DNA of 64,000 nt from Rostratula benghalensis (taxonomy: Eukaryota > Chordata > Aves > Charadriiformes > Rostratulidae). The translations under genes and the position numbers were made by a program. The stretch lies in assembly GCA_013399305.1 (NCBI GenBank), contig VXAI01000138.1, forward strand, positions 744,001 to 808,000, in the 5' to 3' direction. The notes under the pieces were generated by a model, which saw only the letters and a list, made by a program, of their open reading frames with translations, was not told where the DNA came from and did not search any database. Shown piece by piece: positions 12,145 through 25,300 of the stretch. Numbering within the stretch: the first letter of the stretch is position 1; every line of letters starts with the position of its first letter.

Positions 12145-15100
12145 GTCAGTGGGTTTGCTGCCTGGGCTGGAGGGGAGGAGGGACATCTTCTCACACAGCC
12201 CGAGGTCAGGTCCTGTGGCAGAATAGACCTGTTCTCACCCTGCGTTGCTCTTCTTCCTATAAAGCCAAATTTATTGGTAGGTGGAGTTTATGGGGTGGGG
12301 GCTGGAGGGGAAAGAGTGTCCATAGAAAATATTTTTGTTTCCTCTTTGCAGTCATGTGTACCGCTGACTTTCACATTGTTCCCCAGGACTACAGGTGGCA
12401 ACACCTGTTTTCATACTGGCCAGATGAAATTATTTAATGTTATCTGTTCTGTTCTTGTCAAAACCCAGCGGTTTAGTCTTTTTTTCTCACTTTTAGCATG
12501 GGGAGTGTTCATGTGAGTGCTTGTTTTGGCCCACTGATGGTGATAGTCATTACTGTAATGTAATTTCAGGGCTGGGAAATATTCAGGAAACATTTGGGTG
12601 GAGACAAGAGAGTTGAGTTCAGTGGTGTTGCGAGGTTTAAAGGGGAAAAACAGAAGTAGGAGCAGACAAATGATTGCATGATACAGACCTGAGCACTACG
12701 CGGCTGAAACAGCCCATCAGGCACTGGTGTGAGGTGATTCTGTGCCATCAAACTGAAGTGGTGTGTTTGGGGACACCTGCTAAAGGATGGGGAAAAAATA
12801 TTTAGCAATGATACAGTTAGTCCATAAGCTTGACGTTCTCTCTAAGCAATATTTCTGCATGGATAAAAGTTTACGTTTCCACCAGGGAAATACAGTTTCA
12901 TTTTTCCTTATCTTCTGGGCTGGTGAGGGGATGGAGTGCTGCAGTTGGCCTGCCCGCTGTATTCTTTACAGCTCTCAGAACTTGTGGGGCATCTTTAAAG
13001 CCCTACGTGGGCACTTACTGAAAGATTTTGCTCCCAGAGTTAGGAACACGATCTGCAGAAGTAAGTACTAACCTGCAGTTCATCAGATGTTTTACCAATT
13101 CTGTTCCTACCTACATATGGTGAGGGGTTTTTTGGCTTTCAGTAGGTGTGGTGAGAGCTCCTAAGCCGTAGATACAATCTTCTGCCAAACAATCCACTGG
13201 TTTTGCACACTAAAGGAGAGTGATAATGCCTGTTAGTGTTGCAGTTTACTTGTTGTCTTGTATCCTATTATATTCAGACCTTGTTGAGATTGGATCAAAA
13301 ATCCTCATAAAACAAGAAATGAAAGTGATTCTTAAAACTTTTTTGGTGAATCCTTTTACAGAATTGGTATTCTCTGACAATGTTGATTTTGGGGTAACCA
13401 TTGGTGAGAGCCTTTTCCACTGAGAGATGTTTTCTGTGTCACTTTTGTTCACGAAAACTACTTTTTCCTGTAAGAAAGAACAAGGAGGCTTTATGAAACG
13501 TCACTGAAACCCAAGGAGGGGGTTTCAGCACTAAACAGCTGAACAATGGGAGCCTCAGAAGAATTTTCCAAGGAATCCTGTTTATGCCATTTTTTGAAAT
13601 TTATTTCTTTGTCCCTCATTTGGAATGTTCTTTGAAAGCTTGTGAGCACCAAAAGTATGTGACCCTTCCTGCAGATTACCATTAGGAACAGTGTCTTTGT
13701 GCATTGTCCTTTCTGCAGCACGAGCTCCCTCAGCCCGGCCGCAGCGCGGTGTGAGCTCAGTCCATCCCCTCTCAAAGTTTCCTTTCAGGGGTTCCAGCTT
13801 CTGTTCCTCTGTGTCACTCTGTGCTTCCAAACTGCTGAACCCTTTTTAAAGCTGACTTTTCCTTGCCTCGTTCTACTGCATATTTCTTTGGTGGTCGCTT
13901 GGGGCTGGATTTAAACTGCCCAGATAGAGCAGTAAATGAGAAGGTGCCAGTTGGGAGCAGACCCCCAAACAAAAAGGGGTACTTCAGCTCCTGAGAAACA
14001 GAGCGGTGGCTTTGAGATGTTGTGCCTCGAGTGTGTGAACCTCATTGAGGGAAGCTGACCTGTGCTACTTCGTGTAGTGGCAGAAATGCTGGACGATTCA
14101 GTTGCCCATAAACTCAGTGAACTTGGCAATGAAGACCCAAATGAACGGGTGTGTTGGCCAGTTCTCAACCAGAGACACCTCAGAAGTGGAGGAACTTGAG
14201 AGCTCTGCTTTTAGGGCTTTGCTTTAGATGAATGGTTGCCTGTGATTTGTAGGACTCTCCTTGAATCTTGATTTCCGAGGTTACTGCTGTGGCCGTGGAC
14301 TGTTTGCAGTGGGGCTGGGCTGAAAGATTGCTCTGCCTGGATATACTGCCTTAGATAGATGATAGGCAATTATTGATATTTATTTGATGTCTATCTCAAT
14401 AAATAACCTCATGCATATTGAAATATAGCACTATTTTAAACATTTTCCTTGAGAAAGAGTTAGGAAAACCATACGGAACTATGGCAGTAAATATTCTGTT
14501 AACTTTTCAAAAGGCCCCATCAGTAAAGCAAAGAGGAAACTTTGGATCTTGCAGCAGTTGGTCTGGGCTGTCACGGGTCGCTCCTGGTTCAGCTTCATCT
14601 GATTCAGCACCACTTTCTTTTGAAGTATCCACTGAGGACATTCTTAGGGAGAAACTGGTGCCTTTTTTTCCTTAAATATACTTCAGCTCAACTTTGTTCT
14701 ACTCACAGCTGTTAGATTTGAAAGTATATTTTGAAGAAAAAAATAACTCCAGCAGCAGCACAGTTCCTATCTGCTGGGAGCAGCTGCTCTCGGCACTTCA
14801 AAGCCAGTGGACACCACAGCGAAGGCCCCAGCCTTTCCTGCCTTTGAAATGGTTGCAGCGTCTATAGCTGGGCTTTATGGCACCGTCAGCACAGGAAAAA
14901 AGCTTGTTTGGGTTTTTGCACCCCCTCCCTTTTTTTCTCTTTTCTTTCTTGTTTTTTTTTCCCCCCTACTTTCTAATTGCATCCTTGCTTTAGCTCAAAA
15001 TACCTGGGAAGAGTTTCTGCTGAGATAATTTTCCATGAGCCCCAGTGTTTGAACAAGCACATGCCCAAAGTTTTCAGTACTGGTTTTAGGTAGGTAAACT

Positions 15101-15294
15101 TGACAGAAAAGCCAATTTGTTTGCTTTTTTTCCCCACATGGACGTTGGTTGGATGCTCTGGGAGAGCCTGTCTCCGGGGGTGAGCTGTGGTACCCCTTGC
15201 AGGGAGGTTTGGCAGCAGGGTCACCTACGGGCACCTTCCTTTCGAGCAGGTTTTCATAAATTGTCACAAATGGAACACTTTGAGGGAACCTATG

Positions 15295-15352
15295 GAGAAC
15301 TTGGCAGGGGGGTTGGAGCCTGATGATCTTTAAGGTTCTATGGTTCTATGAT
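15295..15352 (+). mobile_element. CR1 LINE 3' terminal fragment
   Basis: The run GGCAGGGGGGTTGGA, then GATGATCTTTAAGG, then two TTCTATG octamer-type repeats is the standard 3' end of an avian CR1 non-LTR retrotransposon in sense orientation. Relative to the usual end, the GTCCCTTCCAACCC segment between TTAAGG and the octamers is missing. Only the extreme 3' end is recognisable, consistent with the severe 5' truncation typical of CR1 insertions. The upstream boundary is uncertain and could reach back to about 15240. Confidence 0.75.
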
Positions 15353-18300
15353 CTGAATCTTCAAAGGGCATTCGCTCACCCTTTAAAAAAAAAAGACACA
15401 GTAATAGATCACTATGATCACTGTTACACCTAATTTTGCTGTAAATAGTTGCTGAAGTGCTATGACTGAGTGAGTATGAACAAATAGAGATGCAAGATTA
15501 GTGAGAGAGCCAAAGTCTGTGCAGGTCCACATGTGTAGCAGGGAGAAGGCACTATGAAAAAGTTGATGAATTTTTGTGATAGCAGAATGGTGTTACTTCC
15601 TGAGTTATGGACAATTTCTGAGATCAGATGCCAACCTGAATGCATAAATAAGCCTTTTGGTTTGTCTTTTCTTTAGTTGTGTTTATTCTTTTTAAAAATA
15701 ATTATTCAACCTTCCATGGCAAAGTGGAAAGCTGTGATGTGATAGCTGAGGAATCTCCCCATATCTCATATCTCAAGCCTGTGGATTGTGGGGCACTGGA
15801 GAAGCAAGTCCTGCAGAAGGGTTGGTGTGGGCTTGAAGGGTCTGCTGAACTCTTCAGGAGCCACCATTCCATATTGCCTCCTGCTTGAACCATGGCCACT
15901 CTGCCTTTCTAAGGTTTCATCCTTCCCTAAGCAGGAGGATGAAACACTGCTCCTGCATTGGATGTGTTGAGTTTACAGTCCTGTTGTGTTTATTTGGCGT
16001 ATTACTTCTTGCTCAATGCATCTTCCAGCTGGTGGCCTTGTCTCTGGAACTGCTGCAAACACCACCAGTCCTGTCAGAAGACACAGTCACCATGTGTGTA
16101 CCCCAAACTCTGCCTCCAGTGCTGAGCTCACACTAAGAGCTGTAACGAGCTTAATGCCCAACCGGCTTTGTCCCTGTGCCGCTTCTCAGCGCAGAGCTCC
16201 TGCCCCTGCACCTACACCCCTGCTTTTCTTCTGCCCTCGTTCTTCCCTTGCTGCTCCTTCTAGCTGCTTTCTGACCAACCTGTTACCCACTCAAGTGAAG
16301 AAAACATTTGCAAAGGTGTGCCTGAGAACTGGTATTCCTCAGAGTAAGGTTCCAGGCGTTTCTCGGCTGCACTGTGAACAGTCGGGTTATTTTCAGAGGC
16401 TGAGGGTGGGTGTTTAGAACACTGGTTTAGTTGTAAGGACAGTGTGTAAAAAGCTCTGGTCCTCTGTCCTTCGCCTGTAGTCTCAGATAATTGAGATACA
16501 GTCTGTTCTTGCATGGAGTCCAAAAGAGTACTTTAGCAGAGGCTCTACATTTTTCATGTCATCAGCAACAAGCTGCATAAATTTCATAAATTAATCTAGG
16601 ATGCATAAATATTTCCTTTAAACCATCCTAGCACACAGATGAGTGTTGTTTGTGCAGGATATCTGAGGCATAGTGTCTTGGATTATCACCATCAACTTTT
16701 CACTGGATGATACAGCAAAAACTCACAAATGGGAAAAGGATCTGAATTTAACCTCCAAGTTAAGAGTGGGTGGAAATCCTCCTCGTGGAAGCATTGCTGT
16801 TTGCAGACGTGTTAGCCAGACAGAGGGTGGTTACACTGGCCCCCTCGGGCATCTAACCTGTGTGTGATGCGGAGTTAAAAGCCCCAGCCCCCTGTACAGT
16901 CAACAGAAGGCACTTTGGGGGGGAGAGGGAGAGGGGACACGATTCCTGAAACATAAATTGGTGCCCGCAGTGAAGAGCAAGTCGGGCTGGAACACCTGCG
17001 GAGTCACTTCCCAGTGTTCAAAAGCGGTCCTTGAATAAACTCTGAGTCCCTAAACAAAGCCTCCCTACAGTAAATGCTGTGCTGCAGCCTGCTACAGAAG
17101 ACATGGGCAGTGACCTGAGGTGTATTAGTTTGAGAGAAGTATTTCAGTTTAGGGAAATACTGGCTTTACTGGGGCAGGATCTCCTGTGCCCATTGCGGTG
17201 CTGAGTGTTGGGATTTCCAGCTGCATTTCCTGTAGGCTGCTGACTGACAAACAGGTATACTCAGGGCAGGAGGACTGAGGTGAGATTTGTCCTGCCCATA
17301 CTTTAAGAACATTAACTTTCTGGAAGGCTTTTGTAAGCACAAATTTAGAGAAGGGGTATATAAAGCACTCTGGTGCGGTGTCGTAGTGGGGGATGAATCA
17401 AACTGGACTTGGGGCAACAGCCCAGCTCGTCTCATGTGGGGAATCTGCTGCCATTCTTAATTTGCCGTTGAAACACAGTTATTAGTGGTTGATTACATGG
17501 TGAAGTATAACAGGAAACACAGTCACACCAATTAAATTATTGCAGCCTGCAACGACATAGGAAGTGAACTGCATTTGCTATGCCTGTACATTACCCCACG
17601 TGTATCTGCTGCTCCGGTGGTAATGTGCGGTTCTACACTGGTGTATTTTGCACTGCCCTCAGCTCATTACAGCCTTGGATCTTGGGAGTACTCTGTGTTC
17701 CAAATTACAGCCACATCTCAAAAAAAGGTGTACTTTTAAAATCCATTTAATTCCTCTGCTGCACAGGAGCTGTGGTGAGCTCCCTTGCCTTGCAGGGAAG
17801 CGGCCTTTTTTCCACCCAAAGTTATGCTAAGCCCGAGCCCAGCACGGTGAATGCTCCAGCCTGTTATATCAGCTTACCTTGAGCAGCAGTGTATTTGGGG
17901 AGCCGAGTAATCCCCATATCCTTGTGAAGCACACACATTTATTTATAGGCTTAGGAGACAGAAAATGCTAGATTTTACCAGAGTTGTTATCTGGGGATAG
18001 ATGCTGCTCTGGGATGGGTTGTCAGCAGAGTAATGACAACAAAGACACCCGATTTACAAACACTCTCTAATGCTTCTAAGCTGGAATGGTGGGAAATAGC
18101 CATGCTACACGTGTGCTGCAGGAGTCAGCCCCCGCCGGTCCTTTGCCGTGAGGTCTGGGACTGCTTGGTGGCTTCTCCAGCCCTCAGTTCTGTCCTGCCA
18201 AAATAGCACCAATAGAATCTTCCTGCTGTGCAAGACCAGATTTTATCTAAGTGTTACTTAGGATCTTTCTGGAATTGTGGACATAAATTTACATGAATTT

Positions 18301-20829
18301 TCATACTTTGGTGTCAAATATTTATTGTAGCAGTTATGTTTTTCAAAGAGGTAGTGAGCTAACTGATTTCCTTTCCCTCCTTTGGGGACTATAAAAAGAA
18401 TTTCAAAGTTGAACTTGTTCTAAAATTGAAATTCCTAAACTTTGTGTGTGATGTAAAAGCAAAAACTGGGCAGTTAGAAGGTCTTGTCTGTATTGGGGAC
18501 TTTACAAAGGTATTGCATTACAAGTCTGTGGCTTCTGAGAGTTCCTCCTGCTGCTCCTCAGAGGTGCCAGCTGCACAGGCACTAAGGATTCCTCATTTCC
18601 CTTGGTCCCTGGTTTTGGCAGGGGGGCAGCCGGCTCTGGGTGCGGGGCAGGCTGCCTGTGCTGGAGGGTGTCCCTCCTCAGCAGAGCTCCATCTCCCTCG
18701 CTGCCGTTGTTTGACAGTTGGGGGGTATTTCTGTGAGTGAATGACAGAAGACTCTCACAGTTCTTGGGTTAATTTTTTTTTTTTTTAGCTTTTTGTTAAA
18801 AATTTTGTCAGTTTTTTTTCAATTCTTTTCAAGAATAAGGAAACATTGTTAAATTTCAGCTAAAAGCAGAGATTTAAAAATAAATGGTTGTGGTCCTGGT
18901 GATGGCTCAGTTAATCAGCTGTTGGCTGGTGCCTTGACTAAGGTTCTCCCTTACGGGTGCTGAAAGAATTTAAAAAGTGAAGGATGAAGGCAAGGAGAGG
19001 TCATAAATTTAGAATACTTGTATTCCTTGTTCCTAGCAGTGTGTTGTGGTGTAGAACAGCCCCGTGGGGTCAGGCAGCCCGGCTCGGTCCAGGGTGTGAG
19101 TCCAGATGCACAGAGAAGAGAAAAAGAGATTTTCATCTTTGAGAGGGCAAAATGAGGAAACTTCTAAGCCACAGTGAATATGAACTGATTATGGTAATAG
19201 GGCACACACTATTATTTAAAGAATGTTTCTTTTCAGCGCCACCCCTAATTCCCCTTGTGAATATTGTGTTGCTTGTCTGTCTGAAATGCATAGCACCAAC
19301 ACTGCCTGTCTTCTGGACACTGACATGGATGTGAGCAGACATTGGAACGTGATCTGATGAAGTGCTGAGCATCCCAGGGCAGATGTGGAAAGACTCAACG
19401 CGGTACAATTTTTAAAGGAGGTGGTTTTGTTACATCATTCATAAAAACACTCTCTACCTCAAACAGGAGACAGAATCCATACTGATTTATGAAGAATTGA
19501 TACAGTTTTCATGCGGCTTCCTGGGATGAAAAAGTCCTGTTGTTGCTGACAACAGCATGCATTGGGTTTTTTTTCCTTTTGTTAGTATACTTTTATTTTT
19601 TCTTTAAAAAACCCCACCAACAAGAGAAGGCTGAGAGAGGGAGGAGTGGAAAAGCAGCCGTAGTGCTTGGCAGCAGTTCTGAGGAGAACAGGAGCTTCAG
19701 AGAATGCTCACCAGTGCAGTCCAACAGCTACTCCCTCGCTCACTCTGCTTTTACAGGAAAGCACATTTTGTTGGTCACAGATGTAGGGTACTTGTTAGTA
19801 TTCATTAGGGAAGATGGGTTTTCTAGGTCTTTGAACTTGAGGGAAGAGATCGCTCTTGTCCCCATCCTTTCACTTCTCTCCATCTCTGCTCCCTGCCAGA
19901 AATCTCAAAAAAGCAAAGCAAACCAAAGCCATCATGGGGAATGCTTTGCTTGAAGTGGGGAAACTTTTTCCTCCAGCAGATTTGCCTTATATGAACCCCC
20001 TCCCATGCTTTCTCTCCCCCCGCAGTGGGGGGGACACCCCTCCCACCTGCAGAAGGACCCGTCCCCTTCAGCTCTTCCCACCTCTGAAACTCAAAAACCT
20101 GGTGTCTAAGTGACAAGGTTACTAAATAAACCTGGTGTTACCCTGGTTGGGTGGTGACGTACACGTGTATCGTGGAACAAGAAAATGGAAATAAGGGAAG
20201 TTCCCCGCAGCAAACTGACCCACCCAGACCTCACAGGGCACAACCAGCTGGAAATCCAGGAATTGAGGAGAGAAAACGTTTGACTGCAGGGCTGTCTCTT
20301 GTTGACGTGGTTTCTTTTTGATCAGGTCTGATTTATGAAAAGCTGCAAAACATTTTTTCCCCATAACTCGGGCACAGCCTTTACCCCTGTTGAGGGAGGG
20401 AGAATTCTCTCATGTAGGTGCTAAGGACGCAGCATCGCCAGGAAACCAGGCCCTTTGCTTTCAAAGAAACCTTGGGCAAAAACCTGACTTCAGGAACTTT
20501 GTGTGAGGATCCCAGGCCCAGCAGAGCTGATGTGTGCCTGCTGGGGGCTGGCTCCTGCTGGGACTTCAGCCGGCTGTTACTGGGCTCTTGACTGAGTACC
20601 GTAGATTTGTTAGACCCGAGCACTTTGCACCTGATCTCCTCGCTCCCTTTTCAGAAGGATGCTCCCGCCCGCTGCAGTGGGGACACATTTTACTTGTGAA
20701 CCTGGAATGTGCTGATCTGTAGTTAGAGGAAATGCTTTTTTTTTTTTTAAACTTGGCTTCAAATTTTAAACCCGAAGGCCACGCCAACAGCTAATATTAT
20801 TCCAGAATTGAATGCTACAGCTTTAAGAT

Positions 20830-21830
20830 AAGGTGCCGGGGCGCTCTCTGCGCGCACACAGCCAGCTCCTCCCGTTCCCTTGCCTTTTTTTTTTCTCTCA
20901 CGCTGAAAACACCCCACCATATTCAGGATAAGAGCACTTTTTTTTTTTTTTTTTTTTTTTTCCCCCTCCCGTCCTTCCCCCCCCTTTTCGAAATCCACCA
21001 AAACTGAAGAAAAATCCAAGTGACTGTTCTTAGCAGCTGTGTGGCCCGGAGTTCAGTGGGGAAGCGGCTTCCTGCCGTCCCTATTCATCACCTGCTTCAA
21101 AGGCGGGCTGCCCGCTCCAGTGTGCGGGCCAGGTAGGGTGCCATTGTGCGCAGGCGGGAGGATTAGAATCAAAGCTGCGGCAACCAGGCCCTTGGTCTCG
21201 GGCTGCCATTCAGGCGAGCGGGGAGAGGCGAAGGCTGGCCAAGGTCACAGCATCCAGTGTGGTGGGGACTGGGAAAGGATCCTGAGAATAGAGGGCTTCT
21301 CATGAAATCATGGCGCAAGCTTGCGGCACAGCAGGTGCCCTTCTGGAACACATACATCTGTTTATGTTGGGATAGCGTAGCTGACAACGGCATAATAGAG
21401 CTTTGGGGTTTATCATTTTCTTTCTTTTTTTCTGTTAAAAAAAAAAAAGCCAACTGTATATGCGGCGGCGTTGGGGGAAATTGAAGGAAGAGCTTTGGCT
21501 TTGGAAATGATAAAGAAATGCTTAAAAGATTTAATTGCTGGGGTGGGGGGCGTTGTGTGTGTATACTGAAGCGAAGGGGGGAGCAGGCTGCCTATTAACC
21601 ACTTCGGATCCTCAGCCCAGCTGACGAGCAGCGGCAGGGTCCGGGGGGGACCGGCCGCAGAATGCGACCGTGCAGTTTGTATGTATTTATTTATTATTTG
21701 GTTTGGTAGGCTCCGGCATTCCTACCAACAAATTGGGTAAGGATGTGCCGATTTGCTCGGTTGTCTCCATTATTGGGACTCTCTGCAGGAATTCTGTCAC
21801 GCTAACGGTGGCTTTTTAAAAGGTGAGGTA
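20830..21830. promoter_or_regulatory. Intragenic CpG-rich block upstream of exon c (candidate regulatory region)
   Basis: By eye I count about 20 CpG dinucleotides between 20830 and 21250, with further clusters at 21460-21480 and 21600-21670. The surrounding intron is AT-rich and nearly CpG-free. The block includes GCGCGC, repeated GGCGGG words and an AATCAAAG word near 21166. It ends about 120 bp before exon c. Such intragenic CpG clusters often mark alternative promoters or enhancers, but I see no clear first exon or TATA element. The function is inference; the local composition is what the sequence shows. Confidence 0.4.
20938..20988. repeat. T24 homopolymer and pyrimidine tract
   Basis: A run of 24 T (20938-20961) continues into C/T-only sequence up to 20988, broken by one G at 20971. 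It is low complexity, prone to length variation, and could bind polypyrimidine-binding splicing factors in the pre-mRNA. It has no flanking target-site duplication or retroposed sequence that I can see. Confidence 0.9.
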
Positions 21831-21952
21831 ATAGTGACGTAAAAATAAAATTGCCAACTTGATGAAATTAAGGGGAAAATTAAGCTGTAGACGAGTTGTC
21901 ATGACGACAAGGATGTTCTATTGATGAACTGTACTCCTCACTGTCCAATCAG

Positions 21953-22135
21953 ATAGTGGAGCTGAGGCTGGAGCATGAACAGGAGAAGACGCACCTATTC
22001 CAGCAGCACAACGCAGAGAAGGACTGCCTGGTCCGAGACCATGAACGGGAGATCCAGAAACTGGAAAAGCAGCTTCGCGCTGCCATGGCAGAGCAGGAGA
22101 GTCAAACTCAAGAATGCAGGAAGCGAGACGGCCAG
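21953..22135 (+). CDS. CEP112: CEP112 internal exon c (61 codons)
   Basis: This is a 183-bp symmetric phase 0 exon. Acceptor is CCAATCAG and donor CAG|GTAATG. It encodes 61 residues, beginning IVELRLEHEQEKTHLFQQHN, passing through LVRDHEREIQKLEKQLRAAM and ending ECRKRDGQ. Residues I34, L37 and L41 fall at 3/4 heptad spacing; most others are charged or Gln, giving a long coiled coil. The peptide follows exon b without a gap (RYEQQ then IVELRLEHEQ), and the phrase HNAEKD-LVRDHERE is what I remember of CEP112. The exon is noticeably more GC-rich than its downstream intron. The most similar alternatives would be other centrosomal coiled-coil proteins, which I consider unlikely. Confidence 0.92.
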
Positions 22136-22256
22136 GTAATGATCAATAATGTTTATTAGAAAATGCTCATAATGAGAGTTTCCCGTTTGCCAGCATTGTT
22201 GGTGATGCACGCTGTGGGAGCATTTGCGAAACTGGCACATAAACCTGATTTTGGGT

Positions 22257-22309
22257 TTTCTTTTTTCTTTTTTTCTTTTTTTTCCCCGCTTTCCCCCCTC
22301 CCTTCCCAC
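22257..22309 (+). repeat. Intronic polypyrimidine tract near exon c donor
   Basis: About 53 bp of almost pure C/T (one G) lies 120 bp downstream of the exon c donor, on the transcript-sense strand. CTTT-type words repeat through it. Tracts of this type can bind PTB-like splicing regulators; whether this one does is inference. Confidence 0.7.
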
Positions 22310-25300
22310 TGCTGAATAGGGCTTTAACTGCAAAAACCACAGGTAGCCAGATTAAAAATCCCATGGTGCGCTATAACTCGGCCTATTTATAATCTTGTCT
22401 CATTTTCTTTCATGATGGATTTGTTTAAGAAAAAAAGGTATCTGTTCTTCTCCCCCCACAGCCCTCACACTCACCCCTCCTTTTCTCCTTCCTGGGCAAA
22501 TCCATGTGAATTACATCTGCTTCATTCGTGTGCTTTTTTTTGTTTTAAATCTCTGCAGGTAACTCGCAAATGGCTTTATTTCATTTTGTTCACGTCTTTT
22601 TGTTTCAGTTTTGCATTCTAGATTTGCATTGTGTGTTTGGCTACGTGTGCCGGGTGTCTGAGAAGACGGGGTGGGTTTGGGGTTGTTACCATCACGTTTA
22701 TTTTCCTCCGCACGCACGCACCCCTCCCATCCTCCATCTCTGTGGTCACTGTTGGAAGCCATTTGGCAGAATAACCCCCAGCTGGGGTGGCATTTGACTC
22801 TTCAAACTTCTGGATGAAATGCGCACTGTCAGCATGGAAAATGATCTTTATGAGTTGTCTGTTCAAAAAACATCTTATTGCATTTTTTTCAGTATATTTT
22901 GTAAGGATGGCAGGGTGTGTTTTCCTAGTAGCCTATATTAAAAAGGCCTGCAATGGCAATATTTAAAAATTTGTAGTTTAAAGAGTATTCAGCAAATAGT
23001 CTTTACTGATCAGCATTAGAATCACTTATCGTGCATGGATTGCTTTATACCAGAACTGGACATTTTGGTGAGGCATCTTTAACGAGGTACGTTTTCCGCA
23101 CACCACCGCCTTCCCTCCGAGACGTGAGACTGACGTTCAGGCGTTTTCACTTTACTTTCCTGTAGACTGGTAGGCTGTGCCTTTTACTGGCAATCATAAT
23201 GGAGCTAAGGGACAGCGAATATTTCATTTTTAAATCCATTTTTTGTGTTACTTTTGGACAACTCGGATTCCGTCGACATCTGTCTTAAGTCTACGGGAAA
23301 GCAAACGGCGTGTTGGGGGAGGATGAGGGACGTGTAGCAGAGCCAGGACTTATTTCTCCACCTCCACCATCATGGTTTTCCAAGGAAAACGAGAGATACT
23401 TTTGTGAGAACGCGTGGGAAGAGGATAGATATTCAGGTGGCTTCTGAAAAATTAAATCTTGCCCTTTATTCCCCACTGTTGTAAGAGTGAACAAAGACTT
23501 ACATTTCTAAAGGGACTGGTTTTTATCTTTGGGATTTTTGCACTCTGGCCCAGGAGGCAGCTGAACCCCATCGTCCTCTCACCTGTGTTCCTGGTGGTGG
23601 TTGTGCAGGGAGGCAGAGCAGTGGCACTCACATTAAAAACCAGTTTAGAATTAAATAAATTACTGTCTACGCGCCAGCGTTCATTACGCTTGCTGTGTTG
23701 CTCTCTGTAGCACTGAATGTGAAGGTGAAAAGGGACTTTCTTAAGCAAATTCAGAGAATCTGGGAGCTGACGTGTAAGTATCTCTATTTTGTTCTGCCGT
23801 GGGTCATTTCTGTCAGAGATTGGAGCCCCAAGTTTGGTTGTGCATTCTCTTTGCAATGGGGTATAAACTGCTGCGGCAGGAGCTATGGAGAAAGCTGGAA
23901 ATTACCACTGCTATTAGGGAAATCTCAACAGTCTGAATAGCAAAAACTTTGGCCTTTTTACAGGGCTTTTCTTTGTAGTTCGAATATCCCTGTACAGTCG
24001 TTTGAACATTGCTGCCACGAGAATGACATGTAAATCAGGGAAGAAAATGCAGTTGCCTTTGACTAGAAGAGCTGTTGCTTATTTAAATTCTAGTACGAAT
24101 CTATCAGCTTTCAAGGACGCATATTTTGTCCATTTTGGGAAATAAATCATTGTTCCTTCCTCTGGTCATTGTGTTGAAATTCACTTTCGTCTTTGCAGAG
24201 AGCTCAACAAACAATACTGGTGTTTCCTAGGGAATTATGGCACGTTTTTTATAAAAAATTTTAATCTTTGGATACACTTAGTAAACCGTGTGCTCTGGCC
24301 ACCTGACGTGAGTAATGTCCGGTGCCGTTCAGGAAAGGTTTGGCGCTCTCTCACTGCAGATACCACAGAGACTTAAGGGGTTCATGTGGCTGTAGCTTTT
24401 TAAAAACCTGTGAAATTGGAAGCCTGTTCGACGGCAGTCATTTTTAGGACTGCTTTGTATTACAGTGAAGGTGCGATGAAGCAGGAGAAGAGGCCATTTT
24501 GCTTTGCTAAATGAGAAGTACATTTTCTGGGTGGTTCAAAAAATTTAAATAATAATTGGTGTTAATGACACACGAGTGGCTTGAAGGACCTGCCTGCTCC
24601 ATGCTTGGTGAATGATGCGAAGCACTGTTATTAAAGGTATTCACTGTTATTCTTTCTTAAATCCTTTCCCATAGGAAAGAGTAGCAAAGATTTAAAATGT
24701 GTATTTCTTACTGTGTTACTGAAGACAGCTATGAGTGAGTACTGTGGAACAATTTATTACACTGTTGTTGAAAAGATGAGTTGGTTTTGTTAATTGCGTA
24801 TCCAAGGTCTCTATTTCCACGTAGGTCTTCAGCGACTGTGAGAGATAGTAGACAAAATGGTTAGATTTCATTCAAATATGAATACATTTATTAATGCTTT
24901 GATCAGAACTGAAGAATAAAAACTAAGATTTGCGTGCATTGCCAGATTGTGATTAAATATAAAATAATGTTACTGTTTCTTTGAAATGTAAGTTCAGTGT
25001 GCTTTCAGGAAAGGATCCTGGTTTAAGTGGATCACCTTTTGTATTGCTGATGAATTTCTGGATGACAATTGCATTCCACTTTAGATCTTGGATTTATCCA
25101 TTTCTAGGAGGCTTGCTTTGATTTTTTTATTTTTTTTTTTCACCTTGGGTTATAATGCTCAGGGAGGAGTAAATTGACATGTAGGTCAATAAAAGTCAAA
25201 GCAGTACAAAGGCTTTTATACCATGCTGTGTCCTTGTAGTCTTTTATGTCCTATCCGTTTTCTAGGAACTGCCATAATGTTGTTATTCTTTAAATAGTGG

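Larger units (their letters stand above)
12145..21952 (+). other. CEP112: CEP112 intron between exons b and c (9.8 kb)
   Basis: This is a phase 0 intron of 9808 bp with donor GTCAGT and acceptor GTCCAATCAG. It holds a short CR1 3' tail at 15295-15352. The T24 plus pyrimidine tract at 20938-20988 sits inside a CpG-rich block of about 1 kb (20830-21830). The last 200 bp before exon c include TGACGTAA at 21835-21842, a CRE/ATF-like word. The remainder is unique AT-rich intronic DNA. Open frames up to 143 codons occur (for example 15986-16417 +), but none shows a recognisable domain, and I do not call genes here. Confidence 0.85.

Noticed and set aside
21956..22159. Stand-alone small protein starting at GTG
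   Set aside because: This is exon c of CEP112 read through its donor; AG acceptor and GT donor bracket the coiled-coil part at 21953-22135.
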